Source: Polyodon spathula
Taxonomy: Eukaryota; Chordata; Actinopteri; Acipenseriformes; Polyodontidae
Direction: 5' to 3'
Assembly: GCF_017654505.1 (NCBI RefSeq)
Contig: NC_054538.1
Span: 21,112,912 to 21,176,911 of the forward strand
DNA length: 64,000 nucleotides
Within the stretch, counting starts at the first letter, position 1; each line of letters begins with the position of its first letter. Below are positions 35,913 to 61,230 of this stretch, piece by piece. The notes beneath the pieces are model-generated. The model saw only the letters and a list, made by a program, of their open reading frames with translations, did not search any database and was not told where the DNA came from. A program made the translations under genes and the position numbers.

Positions 35913-37030
35913 TGGGCCAGTTTGGTATACTTTGAAGGCCATTCCAAAACCTTGATTTTATTCTTCTTTAACCATTCTGAAGTAGATTTTGATGTGTGCT
36001 TTGGATAGCTATTGTGCTGGAACATCCAGTTGTGCTTTTAAACCAAGTTTTGTAGCCGAGAGTTTCAGATGATTGGCCAATATCTTTTTGGTATGCTATG
36101 GAATCCATTTTACCATGTATTGGAACAAAAACAGAGGAAAAACAGCCTCATGGAAGGCTATTATCACCTCCATGCTTGACAGTGGGTATGGTGTTCTTTT
36201 GTTTGTACTCCTCACCAGACTTTCTCCAAACGTAACGACTATCAGCATGACCAAATAGCTTGATTTTTGTTTTATTACTCCACAAAATCTTTGACCAGAA
36301 CTCATATCCATCATTCAAATGCCGTTTTGAAAACTTTAAAAGATTGTCCTTGTGAGGTTTTCCTAAGAGTGGCTTTTTCCTTGGCTTGCGACCATTGAGA
36401 CCTTCACCATGCAATACTCGACCTATGGTTGAAATGGAAACCCCAGTCCCACTTGCAGACAGTTCACTTTGAATATCTTTGGCAGTCAATCTCAGATTGT
36501 TATTAACCTTCCTCACAATTCTTCTGCTTGTTCTTGGTGAAAGAACCTTCTTTCTTTCAGACTGAGGAAGCATTGGGTCAGTACCATGAGTCTTGTACTT
36601 CTTGATAATAGAAACAACAGTTGAAATTGGGATACTCAAATGCTTGGAAATCTTCTTCCTTCTCCAGTTTTATGACAATAAATAATTTTCTGCCTAAGTG
36701 TTCAGATAGCTCTTTACTTTTTCTCCACTGACTTACTGGTAGTGACAGCAATCATTCTATTCCAAACCTTTTTATACTCTCTAAGAATGTTCACCTACAA
36801 TCCAGCATGTTCTAGACTTTTCTAGAATTAGGTTCTGTATTAACATATTGGAATTTCTAGCACCTTGTAGACAATATCATAGCATCAAAGGGTATGAATA
36901 CTTTTGAATTAGCATTTTTGTAGTTTTGAAAAAAAATGCTGAAATAAATCATAGTAGACATCTATTTCTTGTAACTTTTTTCTCATCCACAAAGGCAAAA
37001 CTTTTGCTACAAACACATTTTCCTAAAATT
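35912..37030 (-). pseudogene. Second Tc1-like transposon relic, truncated at a TA microsatellite
   Basis: The minus-strand frame 36639-36148 reads MSIPISTVVSIIKKYKTHGT..KKVLSPRTSRRIVRKVNNNL..GVSISTIGRVLHGEGLNGRK, a Tc1 transposase from its second DNA-binding helix-turn-helix onwards. The first catalytic box is ILWSNKTKIKLFG, Asn instead of Asp. Further on (about 36040-35920) a second frame gives [20 protein letters not shown] and [10 protein letters not shown], so the second catalytic Asp (normally HDNDPKH) is also lost. The protein then stops at the TA microsatellite, before the Glu box. Upstream (36850-37030), words such as GGTATGAATACTTTTGAA look like the terminal-repeat side. Inactive. 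Confidence 0.88.
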
Positions 37031-37034
37031 CTTA

Positions 37035-39045
37035 GCTTTTATATATGGCTTGCACTTTTAATTTTTTATTTTCCAAATCTCCACCTCCCTTTAAATGTTA
37101 ATTAGTAGTTGTTAAGCTGTCTCTGCATCCTAATAATGAGAAAATGACTAATTAATGACGGGGCTTACTACACTCCTTACTGAGCATTTTATAATGAAAA
37201 GAAAATCTGTCAGGACAACTCTGTTAAATGAGTGAAAATAGCAAAAGCACAACGATAAACTAGGCAACTGCAAGAATGCAATGCAATTAGGAACAGCAGT
37301 GAGCAATTAATGTAATTTGTTTGAAATAAAAATTTTGAAAAAACAGAATCAAGCTCAGTCAAGATATGTAATTAACATATGATTATGTTAGTCAAGATTG
37401 TGATGTTTAATGATAACCTTATCTCGAAATAGTTTAGTTGCCAATTAAACGTTTATGTCTTAAATTTTAAGTTTCTTCGAAATATTAGAATCAAGACTCT
37501 AGTAAATTACTAAACAGTTATTATTGTTTAAAAACTTAAATTTTATATATTCGAGCCATTATTATATATTGTATTATATATGTTATTGATTTAGATTATA
37601 TGTAAATTAGTATTGAATATAAAATATCTAGTAAATATATAATATAATGCATTTTATATAAAATGCAATGAAACTTGGCTCATTTTATGTCAATTCTCAT
37701 AACAATTTTTTTAATGAATTTTAAAGACTTTACTGTAAATTGAATACACAGTCGACTTCTTTCTGACTGGGAAAACAATAGTTTGCTCATTTAACAAGTG
37801 ATAAGAACCAGAACCTCTTACATTCTTTACTTCGGACAAGAGCAGCTGGGTGTATTTTTAACACCTTTGTGTACCAACTGTGTTGCCTTTATAACATTAC
37901 AATAATAAGACACACTTGTGTAAATAGACACAACAAAAATAACATTGGGTATGTGTAGGACCCTGGTCTAGGACAGCATTCCTTTGTTTAGGAATTAATC
38001 CCTCTGCTGCCCTCTGCTGGAGATATAAATACTACAGGCAGTGTAGCTTTATTTTCAATACAGCATTAAAGAGCAACTTATTATGGACGTAAAACATAAT
38101 TATTATTTTAACATTTATTTTTCTTGCTTAGATTCACCCTGTTGCACTTTCTGTTTCACCCAAGTATATCTGATACACCTGAGTGTAACCACTAACCAAT
38201 CCCCCTGCAAGTCCAATGGAGTTAAGAGGCCACTGGGTGCTTTCAATTTCTGCAAATCTAAACAAGATTAGTATGTCATTAGGATAACTCATTCCCACAC
38301 CAACTTCAGATGAGCAGAGCTGCATAGAGGTGAACCATTTGTTGAGATTCACATTCACAATTGCGCCAATGTAACTCTAAAATCCTTCCAGCCTTTAATT
38401 ATAGAAGGTCAACATGCCAACCTTTTACACAGAGAAGGACAACGGTTGTCAATAGAAGCACTGATTCCTGGATTAAAGACAGTGGATTAGAAAACTATTA
38501 AAAGGAACAGTTTTAAATCACTTTATACTGATTCCGCTAAAGAAAGTTTGGCATTTTAGTTTCAACCTTATATGGTGAATATAGATTATGTGAGACTATT
38601 TTTTATTCAAAATACCCAGTCAGAGCACACACTCACAATATGCAAGAAAGCTAAGTTTAGAAATTCAGGGTTTAAAAACAGATTACAAAAATTGAATCAA
38701 TTGAAAATCGTGTGGATTAATAAAATCTGGGTGATTTAAATAAAGTAAAAATAAACAAATTAAAACAAAAGTGGACACTTTCATTAAACAATATGAAACT
38801 ATTAGCAGTTGTTTCAAAACACCCAAGCAGCAAATCACTTACAGTAGCCTGAAGCAATGGTGTCTAACCTACTGTCAAAATGGGGGTCTGTGGGGTCTTT
38901 CCAGGCCTCTGGAAAAACACATTTTAAAACAGAGAACTACCCACCCAACCTAGGAATATACACATCTCTCAGTACCTGCTAAAACACACCCCTTTTAAAA
39001 ATAAATAAATAAAAACACTTTAAAAGCAAGCATTGGGAAAAGTGT
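37035..39045. other. AT-rich intergenic sequence, nothing recognised
   Basis: Very AT-rich (37.3-37.7 kb is almost entirely A/T). No gene or element recognised between the Tc1 relic and the end of SNX5. Confidence 0.4.
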
Positions 39046-39050
39046 ACTCT

Positions 39051-39056
39051 TTTATT
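39051..39056 (-). terminator. Candidate SNX5 polyadenylation signal
   Basis: AATAAA on the minus strand, about 1.1 kb past the SNX5 stop codon. It is placed to end the SNX5 mRNA, but earlier weaker signals could also serve. Confidence 0.35.
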
Positions 39057-39273
39057 GACACTTCAACCTTAAACATCTACAAACGTACTGCAGAAGAAAT
39101 TAATTTCAAAGTTATTCTTCAGACAAAAACAGTACATTAGGATCTTGAATCCTTTAGAAATAGACATTCAGGATCAGAATATCCCACAGTAGTGGGTCTT
39201 TTGCCCAGATTGCTAAATGCACACTTATGACATCGTAAAAAATATTTATGCAATTACTTTAAGGCTACATTTG

Positions 39274-39275
<2 letters not shown>

Positions 39276-39314
<39 letters not shown>
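39276..39314. repeat. Poly-A tract
   Basis: About 39 A residues, within the predicted SNX5 3'UTR or just beyond it. Confidence 0.9.
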
Positions 39315-39316
<2 letters not shown>

Positions 39317-40137
39317 AGGAAAAACTGAAATAGGCATTTTGTACATGTATTACAAGATACAATAGTTTGGTCCCCATTTACAACATATGCACAGATATCT
39401 GAAAAATAACACAATCAAACCAGAACTAAACACATATTACTACTAATAATTTTAATGGTTTTCATAAACGGTCTGTTGGAAGAATTTAAAAATGAATATC
39501 ACTGAACTCGGACAGACTGGAGAGTGATAGAGCAATGTTCCCACCTCACCCCACAAAAAATGCATAGTGGTCCACTGACTATGACTTGTATACTATGTGG
39601 TTGCAGAAAACAATATGGTCAGGAGACCAGAATTGGAAGCCATCTGCAAGACTTGAGACCAAAGTTATTCTATAAAACCAGCTAAAAAAGGACTCTTACT
39701 ACTTGGATAAATCTAGCATGCCAAAAAAGGCATTCTATATGGGTAATATTTCCCAGAATAAAAACAGCCTTACTGAGATCAACCGAAAAAAAGGAACTCA
39801 ACAATATATTTATACATATATAGCCAATTATATTGTTAAAGTTTCACATGACCAAATTATGAAAGGTACTACTAACATGGATTTCCCCCTGCCTTTAGGT
39901 ATTCCACATTTTAGCAGCAAGACCCCAATATGTGGAATGTTAAAATGTCCAGTTAACATGACAGCATCTGATTATAACAAATGCACAGATGATCTCAAAT
40001 GACTTACTATATATGGGGGAATAAAAATCTATGTAAACCATGTAACTAAAGATTATGTGGCAACAAACAACTGAAGTGCAATTGCAGTTGGCGTTACACT
40101 CCCTTCTCACTGCGTCAGAAGGCACATCAGTGAACAG

Positions 40138-53602
<13,465 letters not shown>

Positions 53603-54074
53603 CTTCAACCTACTAAAGCGACAATAGACAACACCGTTCTTGCACAGCTATTCGCGGAAATGTCATTAACCTGCTATTTCATTTGTAGATAATCCAAAAT
53701 ACTCAGCCTTTTTACCGTCCCTGTCACCCTACCACTTCCATGAACTTTAAAACCCGACTACAAACCCTTGCGAATGGACAGACACTGGTCTTATCCGTTT
53801 TTCTAGTGGCTAATTCGTTTGCCACTCAAACTGTAATCGTAACCAAAAATTGCCGCCATGAGGATCAGCAAGATTATACCAAACTCCCGGGGGAAAGCAA
53901 CACGGTTAGGATTAAAAGGAACACAAGCATAATTCGAAACATCCAATTGAATTATGGGATCCGTAGTTTGCTACACCCTGGCGCGTCTTGTAAAACTACA
54001 AACCCCGTCACATCACACGATAATGCAGTGTGGACCGGATTTGCACGCTGGGGTCCTGGCGCGAACCTAAACGG
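53603..54074. promoter_or_regulatory. Shared divergent promoter of SNX5 and MGME1 with ZNF143-like motifs
   Basis: SNX5 (minus) starts translation at 53602. A good donor on the plus strand, AACGG|GTAAGA (gt at 54075-54076), probably ends the untranslated first exon of MGME1. Both transcription starts should therefore lie within about 470 bp. Two ZNF143/THAP11-like sites occur: minus-strand AAACTACGGATCCCATAAT (about 53951-53970) and plus-strand AAAACTACAAACCCCGTCAC (about 53992-54011). Higher GC with CpG (CTGGCGCGTC, GGCGCGAACC) fits a housekeeping promoter. Exact starts are unknown. Confidence 0.6.
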
Positions 54075-54079
54075 GTAAG

Positions 54080-55280
54080 ATTAGAAGTGTATGTAAAAAA
54101 CGAGTTATTGTATTACTTAGATTTTAGGTAAATTACTTACTATTATATAAAAAAAAAAAAAAAAACGGAAGTTAAAACAATAGGATGTAGTTTACTTGCT
54201 TCACGGATAGGTCTTGTACCTGTTGTAAGGTTGTCTGTAGTGTTGTTTACGTTAGGTAGATGCGACGATGTGGGCAGTTTGCAAGCACAAGTGTTATTAA
54301 TTAATTACCTATCCGGAACTTTGAGGAGGTCAGTTCTTAAGAGCAATGGCCTCTGGTCATGCCATGGTTGTTCATTTTTTGCAAGTAAACTGCAAACGCG
54401 CCCCTTCCCCCTCCTTAATAGTTAGTCGCTTTAATAAACTGTCAAAGTAAAGAAACAGAAAAAAAGAAACCATATTTTTCAGTGGCTTTAATTTTATGAG
54501 TTTTCAAATAATACATTATCATTTTTCTCAGAATCTGCCTTTACCTGATTTAGCTTGTTTGGAGAATCCTCATCAGTCTGTGCACCTAGGATTCTCCACA
54601 GAAGTTCAAAAACACGTAATTTAAGGTAGGGTGACCAGGTTTCCTAAACTAAGAACTGGGACAGAGATTAAACTTAAAAACAAGCATTACTGTTTGTAAT
54701 TATTGTCTTCCATGAGGAAGATAAAATGTTCTGTTGAAATCGTGGTTTATTTATTTAAGAATGCTTCTTATTTGAATACAGTGTTTTTATTACTGTTTTC
54801 AAATCAAACTAAAAAAGAACCTCTGACTGCTTCGTTTCCAATTCGTGGCCATGTTTAATTTCATGTTATAACCATATGTATTGCTCTCTTCACCCATAAT
54901 TTTGCGTACTTCTGATTTATTATAGTGACCTAAATAAATAATAATATTCTGGACGATATTATTGTGATTGGCGACTGTTTACTTAATTAACGTAAGGAGT
55001 TCTATCTGGCGCCGCAGTATACCAGGATTTTTTCTTTTTCTTCTTTTTCTTTCGTTTATGGGGGACAGTTAATAGTAAAAGGGTAAGGTCTGGTCACCCT
55101 ATGTATGTAAAGGCATGATTTAGAGAAAACATTTAACGGTTCAGTATTGGAGTAACAGATTGTGTAATAATATTTAATATTAAGAGATGTGCTCATTATA
55201 TTGCTGTTTAATGTTCTTTGTTAATTTACCAATGCTATAGGTTTTTTTTTTTTTTTTTTTTTTAATAGAGTTTGACTGCG
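54080..55280. other. Predicted first intron of MGME1
   Basis: Lies between the putative donor at 54075 and an acceptor at TTTTTTTTTTAATAG (ending near 55268), about 60 nt before the MGME1 start codon. Contains A and T runs (54152-54167; 55241-55263). Nothing else recognised. Confidence 0.45.
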
Positions 55281-55294
55281 CATCGTTTCCTGCA

Positions 55295-55333
55295 ATGCTA
55301 TTTATGGTGAAGAAAAATTTAACAGGAGGATGA
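55295..55333 (+). promoter_or_regulatory. Upstream ORF overlapping the MGME1 start codon
   Basis: A 12-codon frame ([12 protein letters not shown], with a second in-frame ATG at 55304) ends with TGA at 55331-55333. That stop shares bases with the MGME1 ATG at 55330-55332 in the sequence GGATGAC. It should be within the mRNA if the acceptor near 55268 is used. A stop-start overlap of this kind could let ribosomes reinitiate or could dampen translation; effect inferred. Confidence 0.45.
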
Positions 55334-56489
55334 CATTCTTTCAGCAGTTGATGATTCATACAGTGCAGTATGGGGGGCCAAGGAGACTCATTACCGGGTT
55401 GTTGCACCAAGACAGATCAGTCCCAGTTGTGTGCTTGTCAACCTCCTGTTTCTGGAACACCCGGAAAAACAACCCGTATGGGTGTGTCGACCAGGAGAAA
55501 TACTCCTCTTTGGTGCGTTCGGTAGTGTCATCGAAAGTCAGCTCACAGACTCCAACGAGCTTAGCTGAAGAGGACAGGAAGTTATATGGACCAGTTATCA
55601 GATCCAAGCCTGTAGCAGAGGACTGTGTGCCGAGAGCCCCCAAAAATGCAGCCCCTTTGCTAAACCCCAGCAAGGTATTGGACCAGACCCAGGAAGCTGC
55701 ACTGAAAGCGCCGCTCCGGTTTGCTTTGCAGAGAGGCCAGGGAAGGTCATACATCCCCAGTGTGACCCGCATTCTGCAGCAGACCATGCCGCTCGAGCAG
55801 GCCTTTTATTTGGAGAGGTGGAGAAAGAAAATGATCGCAGAGCTCGGGGAAGAGGGTTTTAGTCAATATACTGCAAGTAAGTCAGTTGTTAGCCTAAGCT
55901 GTATTCACCCCATACAGTAGCACCCTATAACGACTTCCAAGAATCAGATCACAGATAAAAGGCCCAATAGGGCAGCCCATACTGGTAAAGGTCTTGTAAG
56001 ATATCATCGAAACGACGCAGCACCTGTTGCATACTAGTTTCACCCATAGTGTGTAGGTAACAAGCTCAGGTGTGTCTTACTAAACTCTATGCAATGACAG
56101 CCTTATTTCCATTCCTGCCAAAATGACAACAGTCAAACCTGCACATTCCAGTGGTACTTGTTGCATTCAGTTGTGAAGTAAACAAACATTAAAAAATACA
56201 TTTTTATACTTTTCTCGTTTTTTTTTGTGGTGCACTGATTTGGTTCCGGAGGCGTCTTATCATATGTGATAAGACATTTAGAATGGCTTTTATGCCCTTA
56301 ATTCTTATACAGGAGATAACCTTATTCCACCTGAACTTCAACGACCCACTTGTGAATTGTTTCTATAACATATTAGTATAACATAATTCCTATTAAAGTA
56401 ACATAATTGTATTTGCTTCTACTGCTATGCATGGTCATGGTCAGTCATTTCTTTGTCATATCTTCACACAGTCAATCATACGTTTTTTT

Positions 56490-56547
<58 letters not shown>

Positions 56548-58067
56548 TTTTTTTAAGAGAGTATTATCATTAAAAAGGAAGTTAAATTATGAAACTAAAA
56601 AAAAATATTATTCAAATTTGTTATAAAAGTACAATTGTGTGTCTGGTGATCGGTCCTAGACCTTTTTGTTCCTTTCCAGAAAGGTCTTCCAAACCTGCTT
56701 TAAAACTTAGCATTTGAACGTCGGTGGAGGTGACTGAACAGATCTGGAGGGATTGGCTGAACAGGAGGAGGGAGGTGTGGATGTGTGTGGATATATACAG
56801 AGCGTGCAGCATGTTCTGGCAGACGTCGGAGGTGTGCGGGCAATCGAAAGCGCAGTCAAGCACCAGTCTCTGAGCTACACTGGCCTTGTAGACTGTGTAG
56901 CTGAGTATCGGTAAGAAGTTGAGGAAGAAAACCTATGTTTGGTCCACACTTCAAGAGTAAATAGCTTAAAAGTCACTTGAATAGTTTTTTGTTTTTTTAT
57001 TGCAATTGTAATCATTTTCAGCTTGCTTTGAGATTGCCTGGTGATCATATGTCCTGGCACTGAACCGACTTCCTCATTCAATTGAAATCACGTGACCGTG
57101 TGACTGCTGGTCCCGCTTTGACCAGCAGAGTTGAAGGATAACTATGTTAGGTGATTTGAATGGAATGAGGAATTCTTTTGTCACCAGTTAGGATCTGTAG
57201 GTAAGCTGAAAACCAGGTAAAGACAGATTTTGGGGAGGGGGAGAGATTTTTAATAATTCATTGTTAAAGCAACAGAACTAAATGAAGATGACGGGATAAA
57301 CTGCTGTGAAAGGAAAGCACCAATGAGCAAATGTTGCAAGTTAGTTGTTTTTTTTTTTGTTTTTTTTTTTCTCCTTCATGCTGAGATTTTGTGAAATATT
57401 GGGCATACCTTCCAGCTGCCCTTCTGCCAAGGTCTTTTGAAGTGCCCTCCAACATTTTTCATGATTTCTTTTCAGCATTTTTTTTATACTGCACTTAAGA
57501 CCAGTTTAATCGATCAAAGCCCACAGGTGTGATTGATCAATTAATCGATTAAAACCCTGCGTTAAAATAAATACTATTATGTTTGAAGGTGCTTTAGTAC
57601 AATGGCACTGGGTAGAGATAACTTCATCTATAACAATGTTTTTGTTACTGTTTAAACTAAATTATTTTTACATGTGACTTTACAGAGGAAAGTTATGTAT
57701 TATTGACTGGAAGACCTCTGAAAAGCCAAAGCCCTTGTTGAGAAACACTTTCGATAACCCTCTGCAAGTTGCAGCATATATTGGTGCCATGAACAGCGAT
57801 GACAACTATGGGTTTCTGGTTAGTACTAATACAAATTGGTTGACCATGTTTTAGAACTACAGTAGTTGGTTATTATTAATCTAATTGTATATGTTTTTAT
57901 TGTTCTTGAAGGTGGAAAATGGTCTGATCGTGGTTGCCTACAAAGACGGTTCTCCAGCACACCCACATTTCATGGACCCGGACCTCTGCCTCGAGTATTG
58001 GAATAAGTGGCTGTTTCGACTAGAGGAGTACATGGATAGAAAGGAGAGGAAAGATAACACTGGCTAA
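55330..58067 (+). CDS. MGME1: Mitochondrial genome maintenance exonuclease 1, exon 2 damaged
   Basis: MGME1 is a mitochondrial PD-(D/E)XK single-strand DNA exonuclease that trims 5' flaps during mtDNA replication. Exon 1 (55330-55876) has a likely mitochondrial leader ([20 protein letters not shown]), then [20 protein letters not shown] and [41 protein letters not shown], matching human. Exon 2 ends at 56910 and encodes [31 protein letters not shown]. Exon 3 (57686-57818) has the catalytic core [16 protein letters not shown]; Asp and Lys of the active site are present. Exon 4 (57912-58067) gives [20 protein letters not shown] and ends DNTG. The start of exon 2 is abnormal: in the frame needed for GYIQSVQ there are stops TAG (56708-56710) and TGA (56735-56737). 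A weak AG at 56740-56741 would restore an open, in-phase exon (56742-56910) lacking about 18 conserved residues. So this is a shortened gene, an early pseudogene, or an assembly error. Confidence 0.85.
55930..56650. other. MGME1 intron, with TA microsatellite
   Basis: Intron between the first and second MGME1 coding exons. Contains TA repeats at about 56494-56541; nothing else recognised. Confidence 0.5.
56915..57680. other. MGME1 intron, nothing recognised
   Basis: Intron between the second and third MGME1 coding exons, with T runs near 57350-57372. No element recognised. Confidence 0.5.
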
Positions 58068-58228
58068 TTGAGAGGCGCTTAGCTACAAAATAAGTGTTGG
58101 GTTTTTTTCAAACAAAGGTCTTCTATCTGTTTTTTCATTGATTTATATGATGTGTGACCTCTCTGTTGCAGATTGTTTCTGTGTTGTAATAAGTTTAAAA
58201 AAAAAAAAACATTTTTTATATTTAATTG

Positions 58229-58234
58229 AATAAA
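58229..58234 (+). terminator. MGME1 polyadenylation signal
   Basis: AATAAA about 160 nt after the MGME1 stop codon, inside an AT-rich stretch. A plausible end for the mRNA. Confidence 0.55.
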
Positions 58235-58239
58235 AAAAA

Positions 58240-59580
58240 GTATTTGTTTAGATCTGTCTTTTTTTCCCTTCAAATGGTTAGAAGGTTTTGATATTTCACT
58301 CCAGTGATGGAGACTTGTGACCTACAGGGTATACTGACTGCAGATAAGGCCTTGCACAGTTAGCTATGTCAAGTTACCATAAAATGGGTAGAAGCAATAT
58401 TTAGTAGAACTTTAAAAGGTACTGTTTTAAAGAGTGACAGCAACCAGGAAATCAAGCACCACAATTATGTGCCCATTTTGACAATGATAAGCATTCAGGA
58501 AGACAACTTCTGAATGTATGGTCAGCAAGAACTCAGAATTAATTCAGTGGTGACTGACTGCTCCAGAGGATTGTCCCACCTTGCTTTACGTTTTCAGTAT
58601 TTCCTCCAGAATATCAACTGATGTAATACACTTTTTTCCTTGTTGATTAAAGCAGGTAAAGATGACAGAACTACCTTTTAATGTTACATTACAGTATTAT
58701 CTTACACATATATAGCACTATTCACTGACAAGTCACATAAAGACCTACAAGACTTTGGATTTGGTGCTGACGAGCACAAAATCCAAACAAAACGTCTTTC
58801 AGCTTAAGTTTTTAAAAAGCATTCACTAAAGCTATATTTGTGATTTCAAAGATCAATGATTTATCATCTGAAAGCCTTGGAAACCTGTGAAAGACTATCT
58901 CTGGGATCTCCCAGTGCAAACAGGACCAGAGGGGGTCATCATTCCAGTCAGGTGTAAAGAATCTCGTGCACCTCTCATAACTGCTGTTTCTTGCTTGTGA
59001 GTATTTTATTGATTTTTGCAGTGTGAACCTTTTTATTAAAAAAAAAAAAAAAACAAGGATTTATAGTGTTGTCATACATTAAAGGATCAATCTAAATGTG
59101 CATATTTGTAATTCAATTCCTGGTATTAAAACATTCCTGAATTTGACGTGTTGCAATTTGCAACACCTTCAATACTGGTATAAGAGATGCATCCTCAGAA
59201 TGAATGTTCTTAAGATAGCAGGCCCAAGATATATGCTGACATTGCAAATACCAGTAATTTTCATTAGCAAAATACTCTATAATTTGCAGATTCTGTACAA
59301 GCGTGTTTCATTCGCAACCATTCTTTAATTCATTATTTTAGCTCCAGCATGTGGTAATATATCTACACCCAAACCAAAAATGGAAGTTAATACATCTTAA
59401 AAATATATAAAATACAGACTTATTAGCAGCTGGATCCCGTAATTACTAAATACCAGTATTACTTTTATAGTGTCGTGTTTAAAATCTGTTAATAAACAGG
59501 TATTCACACAGTTAATAACCTGGTTAAGCCTGGTACAAGTGAGATGTGTGTGCCACAACTAAAATTATGTTAACTTTCAC
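58240..59580. other. Intergenic, nothing recognised
   Basis: No gene or element recognised between MGME1 and the CR1 fragment, apart from an A run near 59038-59053. Confidence 0.4.
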
Positions 59581-59584
59581 ATAC

Positions 59585-60487
59585 ATAAGAACATAAGAAA
59601 GTTTACAAACGAGAGGAGGCCATTCGGCCCATCTTGCTCGTTTGGTTGTTAGTAGCTTATTGATCCCAAAATCTCATCAAGCAGCTTCTTGAAGGATCCC
59701 AGGGTGTCAGCTTCAACAACATTACTGGGGAGTTGATTCCAGACCCTCACAATTCTCTGTGTAAAAAAGTGTCTCCTATTTTCTGTTCTGAATGCCCCTT
59801 TTTCTAAACTCCATTTGTGACCCCTGGTCCTTGTTTCTTTTTTCAGGCTGAAAGTCCCTTGGGTCGACACTGTCAATACCTTTTAGAATTTTGAATGCTT
59901 GAATTAGGTCGCCACGTAGTCTTCTTTGTTCAAGACTGAACAGATTCAATTCTTTTAGCCTGTCTGCATATGACATGCCTTTTAAGCCCGGAATAATTCT
60001 GGTCGCTCTTCTTTGCACTCTTTCTAGAGCAGCAATATCTTTTTTATAGCGAGGTGACCAGAACTGCACACAATATTCAAGATGAGGTCTTACAAGTGCA
60101 TTGTACAGTTTTAACATTACTTCCATTCAACACTTTTCACAATGTATCCGAGCATCTTGTTAGCCTTTTTTATAGCTTCCCCACATTGCCTAGATGAAGA
60201 CATTTCTGAGTCAACAAAAACTCCTAGGTCTTTTTCATAGATTCCTTCTCCAATTTCAATATCTCCCATATGATATTTATAATGTACATTTTTATTTCCT
60301 GCGTGCAGTACCTTACACTTTTCTCTATTAAATGTCATTTGCCATGTGTCTGCCCAGTTCTGAATCTTGTCTAGATCATTTTGAATGACCTTTGCTGCTG
60401 CAACAGTGTTTGCCACTCCTCCTACTTTTGTGTCGTCTGCAAATTTAACAAGTTTGCTTGTTTTGCAATGAGGTGCACAAAACAAGG
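59585..60487 (-). pseudogene. CR1-type LINE 3' fragment with reverse transcriptase FADD box
   Basis: The longest CR1 copy in the window. From high to low coordinates it encodes KLVKFADDTKVGGVANTVAA (the polymerase YADD-type box, here FADD), [70 protein letters not shown] and the tail RHFFTQRIVRVWNQLPSNVV. The frame changes at least twice (near 60120 and 59820), so it is inactive. The 3' end again has AAGAACAT-type octamers. Upstream of the FADD box the element is missing. Confidence 0.9.
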
Positions 60488-60766
60488 GTTAAAATGTACT
60501 GACAGGTTGGATCTGGTCATCCAAATTGCCAGTTTCCTTGTGATGCTTGAGGCACTCTCCATGCTTTATGCATATGACTTCATTTTGCTGCGCTTAAACA
60601 ACAAGTTTGAACCGTGCCATATCACACTGTTGCTTGCTATAGTTGGCTATGCTATACAGTGCTTTTACTGTGCTTTTCCGCGCCTTGCTAGTGATTTTAC
60701 AATAGCATACAGCAGTAAAGTAATGGTAAAGCCAGGGAATACTGTAGTTTAATGAGAGTTGCTGAC

Positions 60767-60945
60767 TTGTGTAGGTTTTGACGTGCCTCTTGAGATCGAA
60801 GGTGCCGTTGAGTCCTTTCCCACAGAAGGTGCACAGTTGTCTCTTCACCAGGTGAGCATGCACTGCCTGCGGATCACTTTACTGCACACGGTGCATGTGA
60901 ACGGCTCGTGTAGTGTAATTTCCGTTATTAGTAATTTAACATGCT
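60767..60945 (-). pseudogene. OVOL2: OVOL2-like zinc-finger exon relic
   Basis: The minus strand encodes FTCTVCSKVIRRQCMLT, matching the start of zinc finger 1 of OVO-like transcription factors (FTC.VC.K.F..QRML.RH). After a frame break comes [20 protein letters not shown] then KRHVKTYT, matching finger 2 ([27 protein letters not shown]). About 26 nt carrying the His pair of finger 1 are gone, and the deletion shifts the frame. The finger 2 linker HTG has become YTS, and the donor after it reads ACAA|GTCAGC, where the family has an exon border. It lies between MGME1 and PET117 on the opposite strand, as human OVOL2 does, and retains a possible splice border. That points to a decayed gene copy, not a retrocopy. 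OVOL1 or OVOL3 cannot be excluded by sequence alone. Confidence 0.75.
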
Positions 60946-61230
60946 TTATTGATTAAAATTAAAATGATGTTGGACTAGCTTTTAACATTTCTGACAGCAA
61001 AAAAATATATTTACAACGTTTCAAATAATCTCAAACGTTGATAAATGCAATCTTGCCACTTCCCTTTACTCGACTACTCCAGACTCGATTGGTACAGACT
61101 GCGTGAGACCTATAGGTTATTTAGGTCCACAGTACACATATTGACATGCATGTGCTGCTACCCGTGTACCAGGAGTGCATAGTTTTAGAGTCGTTTGTGT
61201 CGTGTTGTAGACACTATTAAGTTTGTAGTT

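Noticed and set aside
8216..39050. BANF2, which lies between RRBP1 and SNX5 in human
   Set aside because: I looked for BAF-like sequence and saw none; the interval holds only repeats and unrecognised DNA.
53740..54078. 112-codon plus-strand frame between SNX5 and MGME1
   Set aside because: It overlaps the promoter and putative noncoding first exon of MGME1, including ZNF143-like motifs, and resembles no protein.
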